A stretch of 64,000 bases of DNA from Acinetobacter haemolyticus (GCF_900406815.1 NZ_OVCN01000007.1:62001-126000); one strand, 5' to 3'; counted from the first letter of the stretch, positions 46,842-56,991 are shown. Program-made: numbers and translations. Notes: generated by a model not told the origin, from the sequence alone.

Positions 46842-48809
46842 TCAAGGTGTTACAATATTAAACCAGTATTCAAAATCATCTAACATTCCAAAAAAATTAG
46901 AAACTATCGTGATATCGCCTTCATATTGAATTTTTCCTTTAGCTATTAATGATTGAAAGTTCTCTTTTTTTAACAATATAAGATCTAAATCTTTACGATC
47001 CACTTTCAATAATAGATCTGCATCATTAAGCTGAGTATCAGCCATTACATTTAAATGAGAATTTTTTAGTTCAAGTGCAATCTGCTCATTGCGGTCAGGT
47101 AATTGAAGATTGATTTTAAATTTTTTACCATTTGCTTTCTCTGAGTTTAAACGTACCCCCATGTAATCAAACACTAATTCAGTTCCCATCGCTTGGATAA
47201 GATCGGGACCTATTTTTGTTCCTTTCATACTTTTGGGAACCCCATTACGCAGTTCATAAGCAGCTGTTAAATAAGAGTTTCTCCATCCCGCATTTTCAGC
47301 TTGATAACCAAGTTGTTCTAAAGCATCTGCTTGTAAGGCTTTCCCCTTAATATTGTTAGGCTCTGCAAAAACCAAATGGTTAACCAACTCTACCACCCAA
47401 CGATATTCACCTTTGTCAAAAGCTTCTTGTGCTTTCTTCAGTAAAGTTTCACTACCACCAACTAATGCCACATATTTTTTACCAGCAACATCTGGACTAA
47501 GTTTATTTAAATTTGCTGGGTTTGCATCGTAATATCCTAGGTATTTATTTAATACTCCACGAACATTATGGCTTACTGAACCATGATAACCACGGTTATA
47601 CCATTCTTGATCTAGCTCACTTGGCATTTTGAATTGGTTATGAATTTCATTAATAGTGACACCTTTATTAGCCAAACGTAAACTTTGATCATGTAAATAA
47701 CCATACATATCACGCTGTTTTTCCATATAGTTTACGATTGTTTTATTACCCCAGCGTGGCCAATGATGTGAAGCCATTAAAACTTCTGCTTTGACTCCAA
47801 AAGTTTGTAAAGCTAAATTAATATTCTTGCTCCACATTGCGGCATCCCGTGTTTCAGCTCCGCGTAGTGTATAAAGATTATGCATACCTGCAACAGTATT
47901 TTCTGCCATCCATAAAGTTTTAAATTGAGGAAACCATGTATTCATTTCAGAGGGAGATTCAGTATTCGGCGTATTTTGAAAGACCATTTCAATACCATCA
48001 ATAGTTAATGTTTCTTGATCTTTCTCAACTATATATGTAGGTGCAAGTAAGCCAATAAAGCCAATTGGGAGAGCTTTTCCTAATGCAACATCAACTGTGC
48101 CATATATATTTTTAGCAAGATAATTACCATATTGATAAGCACTACGTCTCTGCATAGCATTTCCAGCTAGAACATTTTCTTTAACTACATGCTCCATAAA
48201 ATCTCTAGGGGCAATAATTTGTACCTCACCCTTATCTACTTGCTCTTGACTGATGATTCCTTTCACCCCTCCAAAATGATCAACATGAGCATGACTGTAA
48301 ATAACAGCTTTAATAGGATGATGTCCTAAAGTATCGGTTACCAAGGAATAGGCTGCTTTCGCTGTTTCTGGAACAGTTAAAGGATCCAAAACAATCCAGC
48401 CAGAATTTCCCTTAATAAATGTAATATTGGTCATATCAAAGCCTCGAACTTGATAAATTCGATCTGTCACCTTAAACAAACCATAATTCATGTTCAGTTG
48501 AGCTTGACGTTGCAAACTAGGATTAATAGATGGATTAAATTTGGTATTCTCTAAAAAATCAAATTGAGAAAGATCCCAGATTATTTCACCATTATCATTT
48601 TTGATCTGTTTTGATTTTGGTTTCGCAATTAATCCTTTTTTAGCAAACTCAAAATCTTGACGATCTATAAATGGCAATTCAGATAATAACGCCATATTCT
48701 TTTGTTCAGTATATTGAGTAGCGGGCTTACTTTCTAATTGTTCATTTGCTTGAACGCTGCCTATGCATAATACACTCGCAATCATACTTGCCAAAATGTT
48801 CTTCATCAT
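46842..48809 (-). CDS. Alkylsulfatase, SdsA1/BDS1-type metallo-beta-lactamase fold
   Basis: This enzyme class hydrolyses primary alkyl sulfates such as dodecyl sulfate to an alcohol and sulfate. An N-terminal signal peptide (ASMIASVLCIGSVQA) predicts a periplasmic protein. The zinc motif YSHAHVDHFGG is near residue 175, with ASHHWPRWGN further on. The middle has the alkylsulfatase dimerisation region, and the last 130 residues look like the SCP2-like substrate-binding domain (LLLKVDRKDLDLILL). At 655 residues it is full length. The alcohol oxidoreductase gene lies 15 bp upstream in the same operon direction. Confidence 0.9.
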   Translation of the reverse strand: MMKNILASMIASVLCIGSVQANEQLESKPATQYTEQKNMALLSELPFIDRQDFEFAKKGLIAKPKSKQIKNDNGEIIWDLSQFDFLENTKFNPSINPSLQRQAQLNMNYGLFKVTDRIYQVRGFDMTNITFIKGNSGWIVLDPLTVPETAKAAYSLVTDTLGHHPIKAVIYSHAHVDHFGGVKGIISQEQVDKGEVQIIAPRDFMEHVVKENVLAGNAMQRRSAYQYGNYLAKNIYGTVDVALGKALPIGFIGLLAPTYIVEKDQETLTIDGIEMVFQNTPNTESPSEMNTWFPQFKTLWMAENTVAGMHNLYTLRGAETRDAAMWSKNINLALQTFGVKAEVLMASHHWPRWGNKTIVNYMEKQRDMYGYLHDQSLRLANKGVTINEIHNQFKMPSELDQEWYNRGYHGSVSHNVRGVLNKYLGYYDANPANLNKLSPDVAGKKYVALVGGSETLLKKAQEAFDKGEYRWVVELVNHLVFAEPNNIKGKALQADALEQLGYQAENAGWRNSYLTAAYELRNGVPKSMKGTKIGPDLIQAMGTELVFDYMGVRLNSEKANGKKFKINLQLPDRNEQIALELKNSHLNVMADTQLNDADLLLKVDRKDLDLILLKKENFQSLIAKGKIQYEGDITIVSNFFGMLDDFEYWFNIVTP

Positions 48810-48823
48810 GGTTAAAAGTCCTT

Positions 48824-50542
48824 TTAAACTTTACTTAATGTACTTGCCAAATCACCTGTACCTGTCATTTTAGATACTTGTCCAGGTAAAGGCTCACTGA
48901 ATTCAATATGCTTAATCTTCGCTGCTCGTTCTTCAGAAAACACAGGAATCTGACTCATTGCGAACTCGGAAAGAGCGGTAATGGTAAGGGATGGATTTAC
49001 TCCTAAATTCCCAGGCACAATTGAGCCATCAAGCACACGTAAATTTTGATACCCAAATACTTGACCTGTAAAATCTACCACGCCATTCGTTTTATCATTA
49101 CCCATAGCCACACCACTCATGATATGAGCTGTAGCAGGTGTTCCCAATAAAATTTCAGTGAGTGCTGAACCAGGTTCGCCATCTAACTTTTTGGCGAATA
49201 GTTTGGTCGCTTCTTCAGCCGAAGGAAATGAAACTGTCAGTGGCGTATCATCCGCCTTTTGTACAGCAGTAATATTATTTTTGAATAATCTGTACCATTT
49301 ACGACGCCACTCAAGATGAATAAATGCTTCAGATTTTTGCATCACCAAGAGAAGTAATGAGCTTCTAGCCTTCCCTTTATAATTTAAAACCTTAAATGTC
49401 TTAATTGGATGTAGCAGTGTATTAAACAAGAATTTTAAAATACGAAACATGCCTTTTCCTGTGACCATCGGCACATAAGGCATATATATCCAAGTTCCAT
49501 CCGATCCTTCAGGAAAACGTGTGACTTCAATATTGGTATCTTTATCAACAGAAATAAATGAACTGATCGCTACGCCATCATCTACCTTTTCACGCGTGTT
49601 ATTCACCGTGGTTAAAGTTTCTGAGTTAGTACGAATCTCTTGTCCCAATAATGATGAAATATTGGGTAGCGTTTTGTGCTGATCACGCATTTTAAGTAAT
49701 AATGGCACTGTCCCCATCACACCTGCAGAAAGTACAACACCACGACTACGTAATTTATATTGGCGTACTTTTTTATCTAGTGTTTCTTTTACCGTAATCT
49801 CATAGCCCATACTTCCATCTGGACTCAGTGGCACAATTTTCACTACTTCAGAACTTGGACGAATTTCAACGCCATTTCGTTCGGCAAAGTATAAATAGTT
49901 TTTCATCAATGTATTCTTAGAGTTATTTCTACACCCCACCATACATCCACCGCAAAATATACAAGGTTTACGGTCTGGTCCATCTCCATTAAAATAAGGG
50001 TCTTTGACTAACTTATTTTGTGGAACATCTTTTTGAGGGAAAAAAACGCCTGTATTTACAGTCTTAAATGAGCTTTCATATCCCATTTCTTTAGCTACTG
50101 CTTTTAAAGTATCATCTGCTACATTCGTATAAGTATTATTCGCCGTACCCAACATACGCTGTGCCAAACCGTAGTAAGGCATTAAAGTGTCTTTCCAATC
50201 TTTTCTAATTTTGCTCCAGGCTGCGGATTCAAACACTTCATCTGGCGGAATTAAATGTACATTGGCATAGATTTGCGAACCACCACCGACACCGACTCCA
50301 TGAATGACTGTAGTTTTGCTGGTGAAGGTAAATTGTAATGTACCTGTTAAACCTAATTTTGGTAGCCACAAGTAGTTTTTCATATCTAAATTAGTAGATG
50401 CGAAGTCCTTATCTTCACGGCGCAATCCTTTTTCTAGGATCAAGACAGAATAACCTTTTTCACTTAAGCGTAATGCGCTGACTGACCCACCAAATCCTGA
50501 ACCAATTACAATTTGATCAAAATCAAAATCTTGTTTACTCAT
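48824..50542 (-). CDS. GMC-family FAD oxidoreductase (alcohol/cholesterol oxidase-like)
   Basis: The FAD-binding Rossmann motif VIGSGFGGSVSALRLSEKGY is at the N-terminus and the 572 residues follow the cholesterol-oxidase-like GMC layout, with HGVGVGGGSQIYANV and a C-terminal NLRVLDGSIVPGNLGVNPSL. A cysteine-rich CIFCGGCMVGCRNNSKNT segment is seen, as in some members. In this context it may oxidise the long-chain alcohol released by the alkylsulfatase; that is inferred from the neighbours. Confidence 0.85.
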   Translation of the reverse strand: MSKQDFDFDQIVIGSGFGGSVSALRLSEKGYSVLILEKGLRREDKDFASTNLDMKNYLWLPKLGLTGTLQFTFTSKTTVIHGVGVGGGSQIYANVHLIPPDEVFESAAWSKIRKDWKDTLMPYYGLAQRMLGTANNTYTNVADDTLKAVAKEMGYESSFKTVNTGVFFPQKDVPQNKLVKDPYFNGDGPDRKPCIFCGGCMVGCRNNSKNTLMKNYLYFAERNGVEIRPSSEVVKIVPLSPDGSMGYEITVKETLDKKVRQYKLRSRGVVLSAGVMGTVPLLLKMRDQHKTLPNISSLLGQEIRTNSETLTTVNNTREKVDDGVAISSFISVDKDTNIEVTRFPEGSDGTWIYMPYVPMVTGKGMFRILKFLFNTLLHPIKTFKVLNYKGKARSSLLLLVMQKSEAFIHLEWRRKWYRLFKNNITAVQKADDTPLTVSFPSAEEATKLFAKKLDGEPGSALTEILLGTPATAHIMSGVAMGNDKTNGVVDFTGQVFGYQNLRVLDGSIVPGNLGVNPSLTITALSEFAMSQIPVFSEERAAKIKHIEFSEPLPGQVSKMTGTGDLASTLSKV

Positions 50543-50653
50543 CCTATTAACTCCCTTAATAGTGTTTTATATTCATTTTAAAAGCATTTATTTCCCACAT
50601 TTTTACCAAAAAAATCACGTAAAATTATTCTGATAAAATGCGTAATCGTCACT

Positions 50654-52099
50654 TTAAGATTTCATCTTCACTAAAAAGTTAAAAACCCAAGTGGCAAACT
50701 TTCCATACGGGGGGGCTAGAAACTTCATACTCGAAAAGCTCGCCTGATAAAATACAGGACGTAGTTTCGAGAAAGTCAAAAATCCTTCATAACCATGATA
50801 ATGACCCATACCACTCGCACCTACACCGCCAAATGGTAAATCATGCTGTCCTACATGAAACAGGGCATCATTAACTGATACACCACCAGACATAATATTA
50901 TTAATATAAAATTCCACTAGATCTTTATTATAGCTAAATGGATAAAAGGCTAAAGGTCGATCTCTTTTGATAATATAATCCACCACCTGTTTAGGTTCCT
51001 GATAAGTTTTAATCATCAAAATAGGACCAAATATCTCTCTAAAATCAATTTCCATTTTATCGTTACTATTTAAAACAAGAGTTAATGGAATTTTTCTTGT
51101 TAATGGATTAGCTTCTTGACGATTTAGATTTATTATTTTTGCTCCTTTAGACTCAGCATCTAAAAGACAACTCATCAATCGCTCATATGATTTTTTATCA
51201 ATTATAGAGGTATAATCCTTACTATTAATATCAGGAATATGTTTATCTACCCAATTAGTTGAAGCTTGAATAAATTCATTTAATTTAGATTCATGTATAA
51301 ATAAGTAATCAACATTGGTACAAATCTGGCCTGCATTGAATTGCTTTACAAACATTATTCTTTCAACTGCTTTTTCAATAGGATAGTCAGGATCAATGAC
51401 AGCTGGTGATTTCCCACCAAGCTCTAAAGTTACAGGAGTTAAGTTTTTGGCTGCTGCCTCCATAACTTTACGCCCTGTGGCTCCCGACCCTGTAAACATC
51501 AAATGATCAAAAGGGAGTTTAGAAAACTCAATACCAACGTCACCTGTTTCCTCAAAGATTTGTAATTTCTCTCGAGTAAAATATTTTGGAACTAATTTAA
51601 TGAATAACTGAGAGAGAAATTTTGAATTTTCAGACATTTTAACCATTGCATTATTTCCCGCAGCAAAAGCGGCTGATAATTGCGAAATCATTAAATTAAT
51701 AGGAAAATTCCAAGGAACGATAATACCTATAACACCTAAAGGTTGTGGAATTACTCTATTTTTTGCACCAAAGTACATAGAGTGATTAACCTTGCGTTTT
51801 TGTACCCTAGTCCATTTCTTCAAATTTTTAATATTATTATTAATATCATCTGTTGCTGTAATAATTTCTGCTAATAATGTTTCATGACGAGAACGGTTTC
51901 CATAATCTTGATTAATAGCCTCAATAATTTCGTCACAATGGTTAGTAACTAGCAACTTTAAATTTAATAAATGTTGTTTTCTTTCAGTATTTGTCTCAAT
52001 TCCATGCATATGAAAGCTTTCACGCTGTAATTGAAAGCAGTCTTTTAAGCTTTTTTCTATGATAGATTGCTCTATACGAGATCGAACTGTAACTTCCAT
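50654..52099 (-). CDS. Aldehyde dehydrogenase, coniferyl-aldehyde-dehydrogenase-like
   Basis: This NAD(P)-dependent aldehyde dehydrogenase of 481 residues has VTLELGGKSPAVI (glutamate general base), the catalytic cysteine in FNAGQICTNVDY, and a hydrophobic C-terminal end like membrane-associated fatty aldehyde dehydrogenases. Fatty aldehyde oxidation would complete the path from alkyl sulfate to fatty acid. It is the first gene of the three-gene direction, divergent from the AraC-type regulator with 152 bp between. It could instead act on aromatic aldehydes. Confidence 0.88.
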   Translation of the reverse strand: MEVTVRSRIEQSIIEKSLKDCFQLQRESFHMHGIETNTERKQHLLNLKLLVTNHCDEIIEAINQDYGNRSRHETLLAEIITATDDINNNIKNLKKWTRVQKRKVNHSMYFGAKNRVIPQPLGVIGIIVPWNFPINLMISQLSAAFAAGNNAMVKMSENSKFLSQLFIKLVPKYFTREKLQIFEETGDVGIEFSKLPFDHLMFTGSGATGRKVMEAAAKNLTPVTLELGGKSPAVIDPDYPIEKAVERIMFVKQFNAGQICTNVDYLFIHESKLNEFIQASTNWVDKHIPDINSKDYTSIIDKKSYERLMSCLLDAESKGAKIINLNRQEANPLTRKIPLTLVLNSNDKMEIDFREIFGPILMIKTYQEPKQVVDYIIKRDRPLAFYPFSYNKDLVEFYINNIMSGGVSVNDALFHVGQHDLPFGGVGASGMGHYHGYEGFLTFSKLRPVFYQASFSSMKFLAPPYGKFATWVFNFLVKMKS

Positions 52100-52251
52100 A
52101 TAAGTTCCTCATAAAGACGAAATAAATCGTTCTATAAATTTAAGATATTTTTACAATAAAAATTTCTTAAATTACTTTACCAAATCACTTGAAATTGGCT
52201 TGACTTTTTAGGACACTGGTTTGATCTTTTACGACAAAATGGAAGATTGTT

Positions 52252-53268
52252 ATGGCGAGTTACATTCGTGCAGCTAGTCTAGGAGGATTTGAAGAGCTTG
52301 TACGTAATTATGGTATTAATCCTATTACTATTTTAAAGCAAGTAGGGATCATGCCTGCTTTATTGCGAGATCCAGACACTTTTATTAATTATGATCATTA
52401 TTTAAGTTTACTAGAAATAGCATCTCAACAATGTCGAGAAGAGTGTTTTGGATTAAAACTTGGTGCATTACAAAATATTAGCACAATCGGTTTAATCGGC
52501 GTATATATGTCTCGACAAGAAACTATTTTAGATGCTTTAAGAGTTGCACAAAAATATGTCTATCTACATGCTGAGGGAATAGTATTTCATGTTTCTCAAG
52601 TAAGTTCTCAGTTATGTAAATTAACTTTTGTTCGTTTATCTGACTATAACATTGAAGTCCCTCAAAAATCCCAGTTAGCTATATGTGTGATTACTAATAT
52701 TCTAAAAGATTTAATTGGTCCCATTTGGTATGCAGAAAAAGTATGTTTAAAACAGCATGCCCCTATACAATCTAAAATATTTTCAGAGCATTTCGCTTGT
52801 GACGTTAAATTCGCCACGGATGAGGATGCTCTATACTTCCCTGCTAGTTTTTTAGTAAATAAGCCTTATGCTTTTAATGAGGGTCTAGTTAATCAGTTGA
52901 TTTTAAATCAATTAGAATCCCTCAGCAGTACCAGAATAGATGATAATACAACACTTATAGAAAGTTCTGTTCGTATGTTATTAGCTACTGGAGATTGTAA
53001 TATAGAAAATATTGCATTATGTGTCGGAATGCATCCCAAAAAAATTCAGCGTTTCTTGAAAACAAGAGGAACTACTTTTCGAGATATTTTAGAAAATGTT
53101 AGAAAAAAAGAAGCTATCCGTATGCTTGAAGAAGGTGATACTAAATTAACCGATATTGCTCTACAACTCGGTTATTCAGAGCTAGCTATATTTAGTAGAA
53201 ATTTCAAACAATGGTTTGGGTTCTCAGCAACTGTATTTAAAGAAAAATTAAGAGAAAATTCGGTATAA
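52252..53268 (+). CDS. AraC-family transcriptional regulator
   Basis: The 338 residues have an N-terminal ligand-binding domain of the OruR/arabinose-binding type (YIRAASLGGFEELVRNYGINP) and a C-terminal double helix-turn-helix: NIALCVGMHPKKIQRFLKTRG and LTDIALQLGYSELAIFSRNFKQWFG. It is divergent from the aldehyde dehydrogenase and thus the likely activator of the cassette, perhaps sensing an alkyl sulfate, alcohol or aldehyde. The ATG is preceded by GGAAGATTGTT. Confidence 0.88.
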   Translation: MASYIRAASLGGFEELVRNYGINPITILKQVGIMPALLRDPDTFINYDHYLSLLEIASQQCREECFGLKLGALQNISTIGLIGVYMSRQETILDALRVAQKYVYLHAEGIVFHVSQVSSQLCKLTFVRLSDYNIEVPQKSQLAICVITNILKDLIGPIWYAEKVCLKQHAPIQSKIFSEHFACDVKFATDEDALYFPASFLVNKPYAFNEGLVNQLILNQLESLSSTRIDDNTTLIESSVRMLLATGDCNIENIALCVGMHPKKIQRFLKTRGTTFRDILENVRKKEAIRMLEEGDTKLTDIALQLGYSELAIFSRNFKQWFGFSATVFKEKLRENSV

Positions 53269-53351
53269 CCTTTTAAAAGTCAACCTAAATATTTATCTTG
53301 ATATCTTGATACAGAAGCAGTTTAAAATGAGTTGAATTAGACAAAATTACT

Positions 53352-53523
53352 GGGGCGGGAAATGATCGCAAATGTGCGTCGTTGGGCAACCTGTGCTGCC
53401 AATTCGTCTTTAAAACTCATGAGAAAAATCTTCAATATATACGTAGTTCAGTACATATCATTTTCTAATATGAACTAACTGAAAAGGTGAGAATTCAAAA
53501 TTGGCGCAATTGTAGCAGATTTA
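53352..53523. repeat. 172-bp direct repeat, copy 2 (prfC 5' fragment)
   Basis: This is a copy of 46391-46562, about 97% identical, now detached from any prfC coding region. It marks the right end of the inserted cassette. The fragment encodes only the first 22 or so codons of prfC on the minus strand and is not functional as a gene. Confidence 0.93.
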
Positions 53524-53682
53524 TAGAGTATGTTTTATGCATTGTTGATAAGCTCTTGAGTTATTCACCTTGATGAGCTTGAACACATCTAAATGCAACG
53601 TTCCAGATAAGATGCTTTAGCTTCTTTCATGATTTAGCTACTATAAATTCAATAACTGTCCCATCTGAGCAAGAGTAAAAAT

Positions 53683-54069
53683 ATGTCACAACAAGATTAT
53701 GAAAATGGTTTAAAAGTTCGTACTGAAGTTATGGGTGAATCCTTTGTCAAACGTGCCCAAGACAATACGGTGCCTTTCACTCAACCGTTACAAGATTGGA
53801 TCAATGAACATGCTTGGGGATCAACATGGCAACGTGAAGGAGTTTTACCACGTAAATATCGCTCTTTGGTAACGATTGCTTTTTTAACAGCCCTAAAAAG
53901 CCCAACGGAACTTAAAGGTCATATTCGTGGTGCATTGAATAACGGTGCAAGTGTTGAAGAAATTCAGGAAGTATTACTACACAGCCTTCCTTATTGCGGT
54001 GCACCAGCCACACAAGAAGCATTCCGTGCTGCACTTGAAGTGATCAATGAATATCAACCAGAATCATAA
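53683..54069 (+). CDS. Carboxymuconolactone decarboxylase-family protein
   Basis: The 128-residue helical protein matches the CMD family: RSLVTIAFLTALKSPTELKGHIRGALNNG then EEIQEVLLHSLPYCGAPATQEAF. It lacks the C-x-x-C of AhpD-type peroxidases, so it is closer to PcaC-like decarboxylases. Some relatives decarboxylate 4-carboxymuconolactone, but no other pca gene is nearby, so the substrate is unknown. The second prfC 5' copy ends 160 bp upstream. It was probably next to prfC before the cassette inserted. Confidence 0.85.
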   Translation: MSQQDYENGLKVRTEVMGESFVKRAQDNTVPFTQPLQDWINEHAWGSTWQREGVLPRKYRSLVTIAFLTALKSPTELKGHIRGALNNGASVEEIQEVLLHSLPYCGAPATQEAFRAALEVINEYQPES

Positions 54070-54249
54070 ACTGGATCTGCTCATAGATAGACTTAAACGC
54101 TAACTAAATTCCCTCCAATATCAATCAAATAAAAAATTCAGCCGATTAATAAACATTTTGCCATCTTCTTTACTTAATTGAGTGACTAAGATGGCATAGA
54201 TGATGAATGAGATCTTTTGAATTAAGTTTGAAGATAATGGAGTATTCAG

Positions 54250-55761
54250 TTGAGTAAAAAAATACAATCCAATCGTGATGGCATACAATTTCCGATACCG
54301 CCAGGAAGCAAAGTACCCAGCACAACTCAAACCGCAAAACAAATCCTTAAATCAGCGCTACAAAGTGTGGATTCGCCTTACGCCTCTAAACTCGTTACCG
54401 AAAAAAACTGGAGAAAAAACTATCCGGTTTATTTTCAGGAGTTGGTCAAAGCAGGCATCGAATCAGTCGATCACCCTATAAGAATTGCCCGAAGTGGATT
54501 GGAAACGGCCAAAGCCTCATTTAATTTTAGCCGTGCAGAACAAAATGATGCTTTAAGTCATGCCATGGCAAATATTAAAGACCAACCATTTGAACGTTTT
54601 ATTTTAAAAGGAACAGGTCGTCCAACCATTGAACCGTGGTTTATTCCTTATCATGGCAGAAAATTACAGGGCGATGCACTTCTAAAACAAATCGATCTGT
54701 GGGAACAACAACAGATCATCGAACCAAGTCACGCTAAGGCTTTGCGTTTACTCAATCAACATCCTGAATGGTTTGACTTATCGAAAAGAACCATGGTGCT
54801 ATTTGGTGCAGGCTCCGAAGCAGGTCCTTTAAGCTGGTTAGCTAAATGGCGTGCCAATATTGTTGCTATTGATTTACCAAACCCAGCGATTTGGGAAAAA
54901 ATCACCAAAGTCGTTGAAAAAGGTAATGCCACTTTAATTGCACCTCAAATCTCTACAGCGAAGGATAAACCGCAGCTTGGCGCCAATTTACTTACTCAAA
55001 CTCCAGAAATTGCTAACTGGTTAAATACTTTTACAGAAACGTTAGATTTAGCTGGAATTGCTTATTTAGATGGGGAAAAACATGTCCGTGTTTCGATTGC
55101 AATGATCAGCATCATGGAACAAGTGAGTCAGCAAAAGCCTGATAGCAGCATCATGTTTATGCTTACGCCAACCGATATTTATGCAATCCCTAAATCAGTC
55201 GTGCAATCGGTTCAAGATAAGATTAAACAACGCCCGATGGTGGAAAAGCTCCTGACCAAATCCATTCACAGCATTTCACTGAGCAACTTTTTTAAACCCA
55301 ACTCGAAACAACTGATTAAATCGGACAATGGACAACAATATGGTATTTCTGACTGTATGGTGATCGAACAAGGTCCAAACTATGCACTCGCAAAACGATT
55401 GCAACAATGGTTTGCGATCTCAGCACGCGCACGTGGTCAAAAAACCGTAATCAATATCGCTCCGTCAACCACAACTCATTCTGTTGTGAAAAATCCAATA
55501 TTGAAAGCAGCTTTCTCAGGTGCAGATTTATTTCAGGTAGAAACCTTTAGTCCTGAAACAACCAATGCAATTATGGCGGCGCTTTGGGTGCATGATTTAA
55601 ACAATCCTGAAAGCGCAACCAACCCGGAAAAAGTATTGGATCATCCGCTTGAGCTGATTATGGAAAATGCCAATCACGGCGGTTTATGGCATGTACCCTA
55701 TTTGGCGAGAACAGCGTTGCCCTTTGCCGCCGCCTATGGCTGGGTCAGAGAGAAGTTTTAA
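54250..55761 (+). CDS. Unrecognised protein with Rossmann-like motif
   Basis: This starts at TTG 54250, with GGAG seven bases upstream and no better ATG. The 503 residues include a nucleotide-binding-like MVLFGAGSEAGP (G186-A-G-S) with a VAIDL strand 25 residues later, which suggests an NAD(P)-binding fold. The C-terminal part has ENANHGGLWHVPYLARTALPFAAAYGW. I do not know its family. The PhaC-like hydrolase further on suggests lipid or polyester metabolism, but only by proximity. Confidence 0.7.
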   Translation: MSKKIQSNRDGIQFPIPPGSKVPSTTQTAKQILKSALQSVDSPYASKLVTEKNWRKNYPVYFQELVKAGIESVDHPIRIARSGLETAKASFNFSRAEQNDALSHAMANIKDQPFERFILKGTGRPTIEPWFIPYHGRKLQGDALLKQIDLWEQQQIIEPSHAKALRLLNQHPEWFDLSKRTMVLFGAGSEAGPLSWLAKWRANIVAIDLPNPAIWEKITKVVEKGNATLIAPQISTAKDKPQLGANLLTQTPEIANWLNTFTETLDLAGIAYLDGEKHVRVSIAMISIMEQVSQQKPDSSIMFMLTPTDIYAIPKSVVQSVQDKIKQRPMVEKLLTKSIHSISLSNFFKPNSKQLIKSDNGQQYGISDCMVIEQGPNYALAKRLQQWFAISARARGQKTVINIAPSTTTHSVVKNPILKAAFSGADLFQVETFSPETTNAIMAALWVHDLNNPESATNPEKVLDHPLELIMENANHGGLWHVPYLARTALPFAAAYGWVREKF

Positions 55762-55907
55762 GGTCGATAAACATGTGCTTTAACCGCCATGAAAAATTCA
55801 CTTGTAAATTTGCGTCATCGATTGCTAAAATCCGCGCAATTCATTTTAAGGGGCCTCATTGTGAGTACTTGTTCTAGCAACAGTTGTAGTCGGTTTATTC
55901 TCGTCTA

Positions 55908-55951
55908 GTATCCACAAAAGCTCTTTTCTCAAGACCTTTCCTTGTGGATAC
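55908..55951. repeat. 10-bp perfect inverted repeat in intergenic region
   Basis: GTATCCACAA (55908-55917) pairs with TTGTGGATAC (55942-55951) across a 24-base spacer. It might be a weak terminator for the upstream gene or a binding site. Just upstream, a GTG at 55861 opens a 15-codon cysteine-rich frame that I do not call as a gene. Confidence 0.4.
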
Positions 55952-56054
55952 AAGGCAAGGTCATCTGTATCTTTCTCACGTCTGTTTTATTTATCTACGA
56001 TCTAATCGGATAACAAGCACTCACATTCGCCCTTCAGCACCAGGAGTGATGTGT

Positions 56055-56762
56055 ATGTTCAAATTCAAAAATCAATTATCAAAACTCGTTCTCAGTGTCA
56101 CTGCACTGTCGATCAGTATGCAACTTTTTGCAGGGCGACCAATGCATGTAGATGATGCATCAGTGGTCGATGCAAAAAGCTGCCAACTCGAGATGTGGAT
56201 GGAAAAACATGCTTCTGATCAAGAGTTCTGGAGCGTTCCAGCTTGTAATCTAGGTTCTAATTTCGAACTCGCCTTGGGTATGGGACGCACGGATACATAT
56301 CAAGCAGACCCGAAAAATTATGCAGTTCTACAAGCCAAGACATTACTAAAAGCATTAGAAACAAATAGTTGGGGAATAGGCTTGGTCACTGGTAGTCAGT
56401 TCAATGTAAATGATTCGACTGATCAGATTTGGTACATCTCTGTTCCAGTCAGCCTATCCACTATGGATGATGCTTTTATTGTGCATGCTAATCTTGGCTG
56501 GTCACATGAAAAACAAGATCATCGGAACTTTTTCACTTGGGGAGTGGGCAGTGAAATGCAGGTTGCTCCGCGCCTCGCACTCACGACCGAGTTATATGGC
56601 AATGATCGCAAAGAATCATTCGTACAAACAGGTTTTCGTTATATGTTGCGCAAGGATGGTATTCAACTTGATACAAGCTATGGAAAACAATTACAAAGAA
56701 GCAAGCAAAGTGATTTCTTCTCACTTGGGCTTGTTTTATATAGTTCAGCCTTGCTTCCATAA
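56055..56762 (+). CDS. Exported beta-barrel-like protein
   Basis: I chose ATG 56055, with AGGAG eight bases before it. The signal peptide (KLVLSVTALSISMQLFAG) gives an exported protein of about 235 residues. Alternating strand-like segments (WGIGLVTGSQFNV, FFTWGVGSEMQVA, FFSLGLVLYSSALLP) suggest an outer-membrane beta barrel. Two cysteines (KSCQLEM, PACNLG) may pair. The function is not known. Confidence 0.65.
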   Translation: MFKFKNQLSKLVLSVTALSISMQLFAGRPMHVDDASVVDAKSCQLEMWMEKHASDQEFWSVPACNLGSNFELALGMGRTDTYQADPKNYAVLQAKTLLKALETNSWGIGLVTGSQFNVNDSTDQIWYISVPVSLSTMDDAFIVHANLGWSHEKQDHRNFFTWGVGSEMQVAPRLALTTELYGNDRKESFVQTGFRYMLRKDGIQLDTSYGKQLQRSKQSDFFSLGLVLYSSALLP

Positions 56763-56991
56763 TTTATAAAATCGCCTTAGGAGTATTTTTCGCTTATTAA
56801 CAGCAAAAACATAAGACAATGAAATATGCTTCTAAAAATATCATTTCATGATCAATAAGACACATTTTCATTGCAAAATGTCTTAAATTGATCATTTTGG
56901 AATATAAGTTAAGCAAATGAGTCACTGAGCTATGTTCTTTTTTCTTCTAATATGCGGCTATTCCATCGCAACCTTAGAGTTTTAGGTTCCA

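Noticed and set aside
46391..53523. Insertion-sequence composite transposon
   Set aside because: The flanking repeats are prfC 5' sequence, not insertion-sequence ends, and no transposase gene is present.
54121..54342. Minus-strand 73-codon frame
   Set aside because: It overlaps the start of the 503-residue gene, which has a good ribosome binding site and continuous coding; no independent support.
55861..55908. 15-codon GTG-started cysteine-rich frame (MSTCSSNSCSRFILV)
   Set aside because: An AAGGGG lies upstream, but the frame is too short and there is no other evidence; it may be a remnant of a gene start.
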